NCBI RefSeq assembly: GCF_000611645.1
Contig: NW_014012950.1
Span: 6,332-22,413, forward strand
Direction: 5' to 3'
Origin: Monoraphidium neglectum
Taxonomy: Eukaryota; Chlorophyta; Chlorophyceae; Sphaeropleales; Selenastraceae
Length of the DNA: 16,082 bases
Shown here: piece after piece, positions 7,765-16,082 of the stretch
Numbering within the stretch: the first letter of the stretch is position 1
Layout: every line of letters starts with the position of its first letter
Translations under genes and position numbers: made by a program
Notes under the pieces: generated by a model
Database searches by the model: none
The model's input: only the letters and a program-made list of their open reading frames with translations
What the model was told of the DNA's origin: nothing

Positions 7765-10700
7765 ACCGCCGGCGGCGGCACGGGCGCAGGGGCTGGGGCC
7801 GGCGCAGGGGCAGGAGCGGGAGCCGGGGCCGGGGCTGGGGCCGGCGAGGGGGCGATGACAGCGCACTCGGCGTCGAGGACGGACGGCCAGATGGTGGGCA
7901 TGGATGAGTAAGGCGCCGGCCTTCGGGGCGACGCAGGTTTGCGAGGGACGCGCTGCGTCGGTGTTTGTGGACGCCAGGGCCCATCAAAGGAGCCGTGACT
8001 GTGGCCGAGCCGCATTGGGGCACACCCTCTTCAAACGCTGATGCTGCGGTTGACGTCAAGGGCTGCATTAGGAGCCGCGTGGACGCGCGCGCCCCGTCGT
8101 GACGGCGGCTATGGGGTTGAGCTGGAAGCAAGCACGCAAACCCCCTGGGATTCCTTGCATGCTCCTCTGCACACGTCTTCAGCACCACTCACAGCGTCTT
8201 GTCAGTTATGAAGAGGCCGCGGTAATTGCGGTCGTACATCGTCTGTACGGTGGCCTGGATGCTGGCGGCGGTTGCGTTTGAGGGGTACCTGTGCACACAC
8301 ATGGGGATGGAGCAGGGGGCAGGGTTCGCATACGTGCGTGTCGGAGGGTTGCTGCGTGGAAAACAGGGCTATAAATGGGGGCGTGTCGATCGAATGTGGG
8401 TTACAATCGGGCCCATTCTTGATGAGACTGGGGCTGGGGGCCGTAGTGGGGCTGGGGGGGGGGGATCGAGCCCTGTAGGAGCCAGATTTGAGGTGCAAGG
8501 CGAGAGAGAATTGCAAAGCTGGGCCTGTTGGAGGCGACAATTCCATGCAAAGCTGGGCCTCCGACAGGAGCGTGGCGTCTGCCCTCGCGCCCCCACTCAG
8601 GCTCCCCCTACCCGTGGATGGACGCCACACAGCGCACAGCCAGGCCGGCGCACGGGCAGTTCGCAGTGTAGCCGGTCGGGGGCGGCAGCTGCCAGATGCT
8701 GTACGAGTTTTCAAAGTTGTTGAGGACGTCTGATCGACAGACGAACGCCGCCCAGCCGGTATGCAGGTTAGCGTTGCAAGGGTGGATGTCAGGACGAGGG
8801 CGGGCGGGTGAGATGGATGGGCCTTGGCGCTGGGGCCGGCGCTGCAGCTGCGCCCGTGCGCGCCCTTGTGCTCGCTCATGCATGCGCCCAGATTGCCTCT
8901 CGCGGCCATGCTCGTATTGCGCGCGCACAGCTGGCCTCAAACGCATCGTGCCGCAGCGCCCGTCCTGCAGTGCTCCGCCCCGGGGAGGGCGCATGCACAC
9001 CCCCACAAAACCGCACCGACGCCGATGGAGTTGAACCAGGCGCAGTCTGTCACGTTGAAGCCGGGGTTGAACGCCACCAGCTTGCCTGCGTAGCCCTTTA
9101 TCTTGTCGGCCACAGACTTGTAGTATGTCTTGGCCTGTCAATTTTGATGAGGGTGGCGGCAACGAAGCGGGAAGGGGGCAATCATTACAGTATTTGTGCA
9201 GGGGCAAGGCCGAGGGCTGCGTCGGCGGGTGGGGAGGGGGTGTTGTGAGTGCGCAAGGGGGGCGTGAACTGTGCATGCGCGTGCAGCTGGCATTCAGTAT
9301 AAGGGGTAGGCTCAGATCACAGTACATTGGTTTGGGGTGGGGGAGAGAGGGGCTGATCTTAAGGTCGCAGACGGTTCTTTGATGACTGGGTCGCGTCGTC
9401 TGCACGGCAGTCGAGCGGCCACAACAGCTGTACAGAAGCGCACCGTCGCGTCTGGGTTGCTTGGGACGCCGTCCACCCAAACGCCGGCAAACTGGTCGCC
9501 GTATCCCATTGTGCCGGGCCTCAACCACATGTCAACGTCAGCCAGCACGCTGGCCAGGGCCCGGCCGCCGTAGCTGCGCGGCAGCCGCGCGTGTAGGGCG
9601 GCGGCGGGGGCAAGGTGCGTTGTGCACTTGCAGCCGGCTCGTGGGCGGTGGCCCCCCCGGGGCGGATGTGCAATCGTGATCGTTTCTATTGCAGAGGCTC
9701 CTGGGGGTGCGGTTTCCCCCTTGTTTAGTCTGTAGGGCAACGCGGGTGCGTGGCCACAGGCAAAGCATCAACCCTGTGGCAAGGGCCAGGCCCTGGCAGG
9801 CAAAGCGTCAACCCACGCCCTAGCCATCCCCTGCTCACGAGGTGTAGACGTAGCCAAAGAGCTTCGTCTTGCCGGTCGCAGCAACGGCGGCAAAGCGGTC
9901 GCGGAAGAGCTTGTCTTCGACGGGGTCGGTCGCGTTTGGGGGGCCGGAGCGCGGCCCTGCGCGCCAGAAGAACGGGGGTGCGTTTGGCAAGGTGCCCCCG
10001 TTGGCGAGAGTTTGAAAGCCGCACGCAGGTGATCGGCCGGGCGGCGCGCCGCCGCTTCGGGATGGCGGTGATCAGGATGGGCTGCGGCGCGTGCGTATCC
10101 TAATTGCTGACAGGCATGCGGCTTGAGCAAGCCGGCGGAGCAACAAAAGATCAAGCTGTTTGGAAGTCCAGTGCAGCCAAGTGTGTTGTGACGCCGTTTG
10201 TAGGGAGCCGCGCTTGCAGTGGCGACAGTCTGTGTTTGATGGGCGCGGGTTGGCGGCACGATGCTCAACTAGGGGTTCAGGGCAGCTGCCCTCCGAGCCC
10301 CCATCACACCTGTGAGCACAGTCGCCTGCCACGCGTCTGCGCACGTATTGGTGCCCAGGGATGCGATCAGGGCATCGTAGTTGCTATCATACGGGTGGAT
10401 GTATATGGGCATCTGCGGGAAAAGCAAGGTGAAACCACAACAGATTGGCCAAGACTGCTTGGTAGCGCTGCTGTCACAGGGTCCTAACGGTCTACAGCGG
10501 AGATTTTTGGAGGACAAGGAGGAAACAATCCTCTCCTCCCTATGTGCTGAGCAGGAAGGTTCCGAGGCAAGCGGAAGGATGCGCCACCGAGACTTGGATG
10601 GCGCACGGCAGGAGGACGGCTGCAGGCTTGTGCTGGGCTGCGCTTACCCACGTCCCCATGCTTGTGGAAGCTCCAGCGACTGTGTTGAGGATGATGAAGG

Positions 10701-10908
10701 GTGGATGAGGGGCTGGGGTTTGCTAGGGAACGTAGGCGCACACACGCACCGGACCGCATAAACGGCAGCATGCTGTTGGCTGCGCCACTGCTGCGATCCT
10801 CGCACCCCGTGCGCCATGTATAGACACGATCAACCTACCTGCAGCCACCCCAATGGCCAGGAGGGCTAGGGCGGCCAGCGGCCGGGTAGATAGAGGCGTG
10901 CGCCACAT
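5089..10908 (-). CDS. Secreted spherulin-4 (GH135-like) / GH114-like fusion protein, 18 exons
   Basis: The model (1791 nt, 596 aa) joins 10839-10908, 10648-10679, 10310-10412, 10025-10099, 9839-9956, 9444-9573, 9017-9134, 8612-8729, 8193-8288, 7665-7998, 7259-7364, 6878-6984, 6392-6453, 6121-6205, 5885-5925, 5569-5615, 5390-5437 and 5089-5189. Every junction has a GT donor and AG acceptor with matching phase. Residues 1 to about 27 form a signal peptide (MWRTPLSTRPLAALALLAIG), so the product is probably secreted. Residues about 35-287 are the spherulin-4 domain, about 288-367 a Pro/Ala linker, and about 368-596 the GH114 domain. The least certain parts are exon 4 and the junction between exons 9 and 10. 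Without that splice, translation stops at TGA 8189-8191, giving a spherulin-only protein. A separate GH114 gene is less likely, because no second signal peptide or room for a promoter is visible. It lies downstream of two KduI-type genes on the same strand. Confidence 0.65.
6695..6815. repeat. Microsatellite: (GC)n, (AC)~38 and (GCAC)n in intron 12
   Basis: About 120 bases of nearly uninterrupted alternating purine-pyrimidine sequence. There is a GC-rich left part, a pure AC run at about 6724-6800 and a GCAC tail. On the coding strand of the host gene it is a (GT)n tract lying about 60 bases after the donor of exon 12. It probably varies in length between strains. Confidence 0.95.
7786..7852 (-). 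repeat. Ala-Pro dipeptide linker repeat
   Basis: On the minus strand this GC-rich stretch encodes a run of alternating Ala and Pro between the two domains of the fusion, ending in VPPPAVVL. Such linkers are common spacers in secreted algal carbohydrate-active and cell-wall proteins and are expected to be extended and possibly O-glycosylated. Confidence 0.85.
8193..10412 (-). other. Spherulin-4 / GH135-like domain (exons 3-9)
   Basis: The order of motifs follows the family. An N-terminal strand MPIYIHPYDSNYDALIASLG is followed by PRSGPPNATDP (the usual NPNSGPG position), then KLFGYVYTSYGGR, ADVDMW, FAGVWVDG, LVAFNPGFN, VLNNFENSYSIW, a late VASIHG and finally GLFITDKT. In Aspergillus Sph3 an Asp-Glu pair and a later Glu are reported as important. 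Here the pair reads D167-G168, while the Glu of NFEN (E222 in this model) is kept. Family members cleave N-acetylgalactosamine-containing galactosaminogalactan. Activity on such a polymer in this alga cannot be claimed. Confidence 0.75.
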
Positions 10909-11525
10909 TTGGGCACTGCCTCGGCCAGGATCGGCTAGCTGAACGCAAAAGTCGCGGTGACTTTGCGATGAGGCCTAAAGAGGATGTGTCAGACAACTAG
11001 CATACGTTTAACAAAATCTTATTGTCGCCTTGAGCGATCATCCCCTGTCTCCTGCGAGGTACGGACCCCAGCGTCCGTAAGACTTCACGTAGCCACAAAG
11101 CGCCGCGTGAAATCGTTTTGGCTCACGTTTGAGAGCTTGTGTGCAAGGGCTTGAATAACTTGAAGCTGTGGGGTTTGCAGCCGCCTGCCTGTTCGCGACC
11201 ATTGCCTGATGTCGCAGTGTTGCCTCGGATCCACTGTTGCCTTGCCAAGCTGGCGGCAGCTGATCTGGGCAAAACATCGCATGCCCACCTCCATGATCAA
11301 GTAAGACGGCGTGCTTGGAGGCTCCGTTCATCGTCGCTGACATCATTGGGTGAGGTCAAGCCTGTTGGTTGTTGCCAGCTGGTTGCAAGGGTTGTTTTGG
11401 GCAGTGGAGGTTGCATTCGTTGGAAGTGATGCAAATTTGCTGATATCCGATGTTTGCGGCTAGATCAGAATCCAAAAATTCCTAGCTTCTTGGTGCAAGA
11501 ATGGAGGCCGAGCGGTGCGGGTGCA

Positions 11526-11530
11526 TTACA
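11526..11530 (-). promoter_or_regulatory. Candidate TGTAA polyadenylation signal of the second KduI gene
   Basis: TGTAA on the minus strand, about 590 bases after the stop codon at 12119. The distance is long but possible for green algae. This rests on the motif alone. Confidence 0.3.
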
Positions 11531-12019
11531 TGCCGCCTGGTGCTTGGTTGATCGCCCTGTGCAGCAAGGCAAGTATCGTCGGGTATTCATGATGGGGTGC
11601 TCAGCGCCTGAAGATGCAGCGTTAATACACAATAAGACAAGAAGGAGACTTGCCAGGTGCATTGGCAGTGCTGCTGAGAACGTGGCCGATGGCCCCTGGT
11701 TGTGTTGTGTTTTTGCTGTGAAAGCTGGTGAGAGGAATGGATGCTGCTGCATCAGCAACGGGTGGGGGCAATATATACTGCAAGCTACCCAAATCCGGTT
11801 GCTTGGGGGCACTGGTGGGTGTAGGTGATGTGCAGTGGCGCACATGCACATTCCTCGGGCAATGAACAAATGGCGGGCAATCGAACGCAAGCCACGAGCG
11901 CACACAGGCCGCTCGCACGCCCAGCATTCGCGCTGCAGTCCTGGGGATACTGCGGCGCCTGCCTGCTGTCGCCATTGCTGACCCGCCCCCGCGGCACGCG
12001 GACAGCTTTACGCTGCATC

Positions 12020-12070
12020 CAGAGCCGGTCAGGGGAGGGGCGGCTCTGCCAAACCCAGGCGCGCCTGGGT
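12020..12070 (-). other. Inverted repeats just after the second KduI stop codon
   Basis: A perfect 18-base palindrome, ACCCAGGCGCGCCTGGGT, is at 12053-12070. Next to it, CAGAGCCG (12020-12027) pairs with CGGCTCTG (12041-12048) around a 13-base loop. Both would lie in the 3' untranslated region, 50-100 bases after the stop. Confidence 0.6.
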
Positions 12071-12118
12071 CCGCCGCGCCGCTGGTCGCGCGCAGCCGCA
12101 CCTCCTGCCGCCTCGTCA

Positions 12119-13909
12119 CTACTGCAGGGTGGCCATTGCCACGGGCTCAATGTCGGGCATGAGACGGTTCTCGCCACACATCGCCCACACTGCACGCATC
12201 GGCAAGAAGAGGGGCAGGGCATGATTCGTCAGGCAAGGGCGCTGGTGGCGCTTGTGCGCGCGGGGCGCTGCCACCCGGCTTGCTGGTGCCACCTCAGCTA
12301 TTGCAAGGCGCACCACTGAAACTGAGCGTGGGCCAAGCACAGCCAATATGTCTTGAGTCCATCTTCAGGGCTGCCACTGAGCAATCCGCCTTGAGCTTGC
12401 AGCCGTTTCAAATCCTGTTCATGTGCAGCCTCACCAAACGAGTACGCGGCGGTGCCGGCGCCAGAGTGGATGGACCAGGAGGGGGACACCACCGCCTGCT
12501 CGTTCGCCACCAAGATGTGGCGGGTCTCATCGGGCTCGCCCATCAGGTGCACCACGCGGGTGTCGGGCGCCATGTTGAAGTACATGTAGATCTGAGTTTG
12601 CAGGGGGTTCCGGAATTTTTTAGCTGTGGTCTCAAATCAGAGGTTGTTGTGGCTTGCAGTGAGTATGCGTGTCAGGCGTTGGGGTGCTGGGGGCAGCTCT
12701 TGCTGCCAGCCAGCAAGAGGGTGGGGTAATCATGGTTCAGGCGTCCAAGCATCAGAGGGGGTTCAAGAGAGGGGTCAAGAGGGGGTCAAGGTGGGAGCAT
12801 CATGCGTGAACTGCTTTCGCCTCGCCCCCGTCCTCACCTCGCTGCGGCGGTCGTGCAGGTGGGCCGGCATCGTGTTCCAGACGCTACCATCGGCGAGGAA
12901 GGTGACGCCGAAGGTGATCTGGTCTGAGTCGATGCCGCCAGGGGCCTGGCGAGGCGGAGAGCGGGCGAGAGGCAGCAGGATTGGTTTGTTGTGGAGATGG
13001 TCTTGGATGCCACACTTGGTGGGAGGCCCTTGCTTGCAAGACGCACGCTTTCAGGGGTTGCCCACCAAGATGTGCTCCGCACGCCCTGCAGCGCACGCAC
13101 GCACGCACGCACGCACGCAGGCCCCGTCGGTTGCAAGTGGCTGCAACCTGCATCAAGCTGAGGAATGCGCCCCCTCCCCCCGACAACTGTGTGTGCCGTG
13201 ACCCTGCCGCTTACGCACGCACCACGAGGTGATACAGCGTGCGGTTGTTGGCCGTATCCCCCGCGCCGGCAGTCACGACCTTGGTCGCGTTCCTCGGAGA
13301 TATCTTCGCCGCCGCGTGCTGCTTGTGCGCCGGGCAGGAGAGCAGGTAGAACTTCGCGGGCCGGTCCTTGTCAGCGCTCTCAAACTTCACGGCGGAAGTT
13401 CCCATCGGGACGTACAGCGCGTCGAGCGGCGCGAGGTCGAATGCGGCGCCGTCGGCGACGACGCGGCCGGGGCCGCCGACGTTGATCGCCGCGAGCTCGC
13501 GGGACGCGAGGAAGGTGGGGCGGCCGATGGACTTGGCGATGGCGCGGTCGCTGGGGAGCGCCAGGGGGGCGCCGGGCAGCGGCGTGGCGCCGCCGACGAT
13601 CATGCGGTCTTCGTGTGTGTATGTCAGCGCGACCTCCCCGGGCGCGAAGAGGCGGTCCACGAGGAAGTGGCGGCGGAGCTCCTTGCTGCCCATGCTGGGG
13701 AGCGCCTCGGGGTGCACCGAGTGGCGGACCTCGATCGCGGGCGCCGCGGGTGCGGCGGCGGCCGCCGCGGCGGCGGGGGCGGGTGTGGCGGCGGGCAACT
13801 CCGCGGCGACAGCGGCGGCAGCGCTGGGGACGAGGCGCGCGGCAGCGTCCACGGTGTGCGCAGCAAGCAACGCAAGCAATACTACGGCGATAGAATGGCG
13901 GCTTGCCAT
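12119..13909 (-). CDS. KduI-type 5-keto-4-deoxyuronate isomerase with signal peptide
   Basis: The model joins 13223-13909, 12838-12945, 12435-12591 and 12119-12189 (1023 nt, 340 aa), with all phases agreeing. The start is the ATG at 13907-13909, the first in frame; it opens a signal peptide ([17 protein letters not shown]) followed by an Ala/Pro-rich stretch to about residue 70. The rest is the bicupin KduI fold: [33 protein letters not shown], then [35 protein letters not shown] and WAMCGEN. The metal ligands known from E. coli KduI (His, His, Glu, His) are present as H258, H260, E265 and H307. The enzyme interconverts 5-keto-4-deoxyuronate and 3-deoxy-D-glycero-2,5-hexodiulosonate in the breakdown of pectin and similar uronate polymers. 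Bacterial KduI is cytosolic, so the signal peptide is odd. It is a diverged tandem copy of the gene at 14813. Confidence 0.85.
12757..12795. repeat. Short imperfect tandem repeat in KduI intron 2
   Basis: Three copies of a GGGGTTCAAGAGA-like unit of about 12-13 bases lie within the intron between exons 2 and 3. Confidence 0.6.
13091..13120. repeat. (GCAC)n microsatellite in KduI intron 1
   Basis: About seven GCAC units in tandem, within the intron between exons 1 and 2. The same unit flanks the AC microsatellite at 6801-6814. Confidence 0.9.
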
Positions 13910-14812
13910 CGTGCTCGCTGGAGTTTTCGGTTTACACAGGCCGCTCGCTGACGGTTTGCGGATCAAACCAGCACGTACGTAACGGTTGTGATCACGAAAG
14001 ATTCAAGCTCTTGTATACTTCTCAATCCAAGGGCCTGGGAAGCCGCGGGTCATTGGCGGACGGAGGTGCGCGTGAGGAAAACCGACCTGGTTCCCATTTT
14101 GGCAGCCCCCGGGACTTTGAAAGCTACGACAGTATGCCCCCAAATCTGCAAACCATGACATTGTGCCGCTGTGCAGATGGTACTCTCCAGAGCTGCGTTC
14201 GGCATACGGTACGTTTGACCCGGTTGACCTGCAGCGAGCAAATTCTTCCTCTGCACACTGCGCGACACCAGAGCGTGCTACTGCATGGTTATGCATTTAG
14301 AAATCAGACAAGTGCACCAGATCCAGCTTTGTGATGCATGTCTGGCCATCGCAAAGCACTGCAGGCCAACTTCACCCTTGACAAGGCTGTTGGGTCCAAA
14401 ACCACATGTGCCCAAATGAGCCACAGCTGCTGTGAGTCCTAGTACACACATCTGATCTGATTTCACTGGGCATAATGGACACTGATTACTGGGCTTGCGC
14501 GTAGCCCGCAATTTGGGCATACGGTATGGGATGCGCACGCGCGGCGCTGCTGCTGCTGCCCTGCAGGGTGCGTCAAAGCCTCCAGTCTGCAACAACGATA
14601 AGCACAGGGAGGGCAGCACAACAGAAATGCAGGAAAACAATGACGTGAACATTGAGGAACAGCTCCAATCACTGATCCTTCCGGTGTCGCCGGTCGCCCG
14701 GCCTGCTCATTTCGGCGCCCTGGATTAGGCCATGCGAGCACCCCAAGCGCTTGCGTGTGCGCCATTCGTTGGCGCATGCGCAAGCCCCCAGGTGCAACAC
14801 ACAGACCCCACG
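13910..14812. other. Intergenic between the two KduI-type genes
   Basis: This holds the promoter of the left gene and the 3' flank of the right one. No TGTAA was found on the minus strand here. A weak TATA-like AAGTATACAA is at 14011-14020 (minus), about 100 bases before the start codon of the left gene. No other gene or RNA is apparent. Confidence 0.45.
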
Positions 14813-16082
14813 TCACTCCACATCGTACAGGCTGACCCGGAAGCGGTCCTCCTGCACCTGGTTCTCCCCTGCCATCGCCCACGCAATCGCGTGCTCCCCG
14901 CCCGCGCCGGCGCCGATGTGGATGGCCCAGGGCGGGTTGATCACGCCCTGCTCGTTTGAGACGATGAGGTGGCGCGTCTCTGACGGCTCGCCGATGATGT
15001 GCACCACGCGGGCGTCGGGCGCCATGTTGAAGTACCTGTTGATTGGAAGTTACGGTTTGGGTTGCGGGCCGCAGGATTCAGGATTGTGTATTGGGTGTTT
15101 CCTTGGAGGTCAGGCAGCGGGAGGTGCTGGTTGCACAGTGGTAGGCAGGGGGAGGAAGGGGGGGGGTGAATGTTTAGACCCAGCCTTAAGAGTGCCTTGC
15201 TTTGGCCGCAACAACCCAAAGACATACAAACACACATCAAAAATAACACACACGCACAAACATAAACGCACACACGGGTAACCTCACACAAGCCCCACAG
15301 CACACCATGTGCAGAAGCACAGCCCCACAAACTGCAGAAGCCAGCGGGCACGCGCGCGCTCACATGTACATCTCCGACTTGCGGGGGTGCACGTGGCCCG
15401 GCATCTGGTTCCACACCGCGCCGGGCGCCAGGAACGTCGCCCCCATAGTCAGCTGGCAGCTCTCCACGCGGTCTGCCGTCATGTAGCGGTACAGCGTGCG
15501 GTTCGACTGCACCTGCGCAGCGAAATCCAGCCGCTGCGCGTCCGCCTTGCGCACGAGGACGGGGCTGTATGGCACGTGGCAGGGGGCGCCCGCCAGCCAA
15601 AACTTCGCGGGGTTGGACGGGTCCGCGTTTGAGAAGAAGAGGTCGCTCGTCCCGGCGGGCACGTAGAGGGCATCGTGGGTGCCGAGGTCGAAGGCGCGGC
15701 CGTCGACGGCCGCGCGGCCGGGGCCGCCGATGTTAAAGACGGCGAGCTCGCGGCGCGCGAGGAACGGCGCCGCGTTGCCGCCGACGGCGGAGCCGGGCAG
15801 CCGCAGCGGCGCGGCGCCGGCGGGCGCGGCGCCGCCGGTGACCATTCTGTCGTGCTGGGTGTACGTCATGACGACCTCCCCAGGGACGAAGAGGCGGTCA
15901 ATAAGGAAAGCGGACCTGAGCTCCGCGCTGGTCATTGCCCGCGCCTCATTTGGGGAAGGGGCGGCCCTGTACTGCTCCTCGGGGTCTGATCTCGTGGCTT
16001 CGTATTCAAAGAATGGCAGCTCCCCTGATGGCCGCAGGGGCACGGCCGCGGCCGCCCGGGCGGGCGCGGCGGCGGGCGCGGC
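14813..16082 (-). CDS. KduI-type 5-keto-4-deoxyuronate isomerase, 3' part (5' end beyond window)
   Basis: Two exons are visible: 15364 to the right edge, and 14813-15035. They join in phase through an AT|G split Met codon (donor ACAT|GTGAGC, acceptor AACAG|GTAC). Conserved pieces are [103 protein letters not shown] and WAMAGENQVQ. The two His of HVH, the Glu of KSE and the His of AIHIG match the metal ligands of bacterial KduI. The frame runs open into an Ala/Pro-rich stretch at the right edge. No ATG is visible in it, so the start lies outside. By analogy with the copy at 12119 a signal peptide may precede it. Compared with that copy it lacks two introns and has the third shifted by eight bases. 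The same isomerase reaction is expected. Confidence 0.85.
15036..15363 (-). other. Intron of the right-hand KduI gene
   Basis: A 328-base GT-AG intron. It holds a CA-rich stretch (about 15225-15275) and a G-rich run (about 15142-15166), and no sign of another gene. Confidence 0.7.

Larger units (their letters stand above)
10909..12118. other. Intergenic: promoter side of the fusion gene, 3' flank of the second KduI gene
   Basis: No gene was recognised on either strand. Long open frames (for example 11454-11828 plus, 11622-12119 minus) overlap each other and resemble nothing. A TATATATA-like stretch near 11770 is about 860 bases from the fusion gene's start codon, too far for a core promoter of that gene. 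Confidence 0.45.

Noticed and set aside
8370..8376. Plus-strand TATAAAT as a promoter
   Set aside because: It lies in an intron of the minus-strand fusion gene and no plus-strand gene follows it.
13229..13951. Long plus-strand open frames (240 and 204 codons, the second at 13368-13982)
   Set aside because: They are GC-driven shadows of the well-supported first exon of the minus-strand KduI gene.
13910..13966. Longer N-terminus for the KduI gene starting at 13966
   Set aside because: The codon there is TTG, not ATG. The ATG at 13907-13909 begins directly at a clean signal peptide.
16041..16043. Start codon for the right-hand KduI gene at 16043
   Set aside because: The codon is GTG and the frame stays open through an Ala/Pro-rich stretch to the window edge, so this is internal.

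Overview
The window looks like nuclear DNA of a GC-rich unicellular green alga (chlorophyte). The genes are broken into many short exons. Nearly all donors read GTGAG, GTGCG or GTAAG, and most acceptors end in GCAG. (CA)n, (GCAC)n and ATGCAT repeats sit in the introns, and two genes have a TGTAA motif (the green-algal polyadenylation signal) downstream. No bacterial-style operons, tRNAs or rRNAs were seen. The species cannot be named from the sequence. All splice models below were built by hand by matching donors, acceptors and reading phase to recognisable protein families.

All five gene models lie on the minus strand, so the reading order is right to left. (1) 14813-16082: the 3' part of a KduI-type 5-keto-4-deoxyuronate isomerase gene that continues past the right edge. 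(2) 12119-13909: a second, complete KduI-type gene of four exons (340 aa) that starts with a signal peptide. (3) 5089-10908: an 18-exon model (596 aa) whose phases all fit. It encodes a signal peptide, a spherulin-4/GH135-like domain, an Ala-Pro linker and a GH114-like domain. (4) 1173-3440: a seven-exon gene (345 aa) of unknown family with a basic N-terminus and a strongly acidic C-terminus. (5) 99-431: the first two exons of a tandem paralogue of gene 4, cut off by the left edge, which begins with a run of 13 G.

The most notable object is gene 3. Spherulin-4/GH135 (Sph3) and GH114 (Ega3) are separate enzymes of the Aspergillus galactosaminogalactan cluster. Here they appear to be exons of one secreted protein. 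In both domains, residues that I recall as catalytic look substituted, so it may be a binding protein or a divergent enzyme. Next to it are two tandem KduI copies with intact metal ligands, at least one of which is predicted to be secreted. Together they suggest a small neighbourhood concerned with acidic or amino-sugar polysaccharides, but the functional link is inference.

The stretches between genes (432-1172, 3441-5088, 10909-12118, 13910-14812) show no convincing genes. They contain probable 3' untranslated regions, promoters and a duplicated block.
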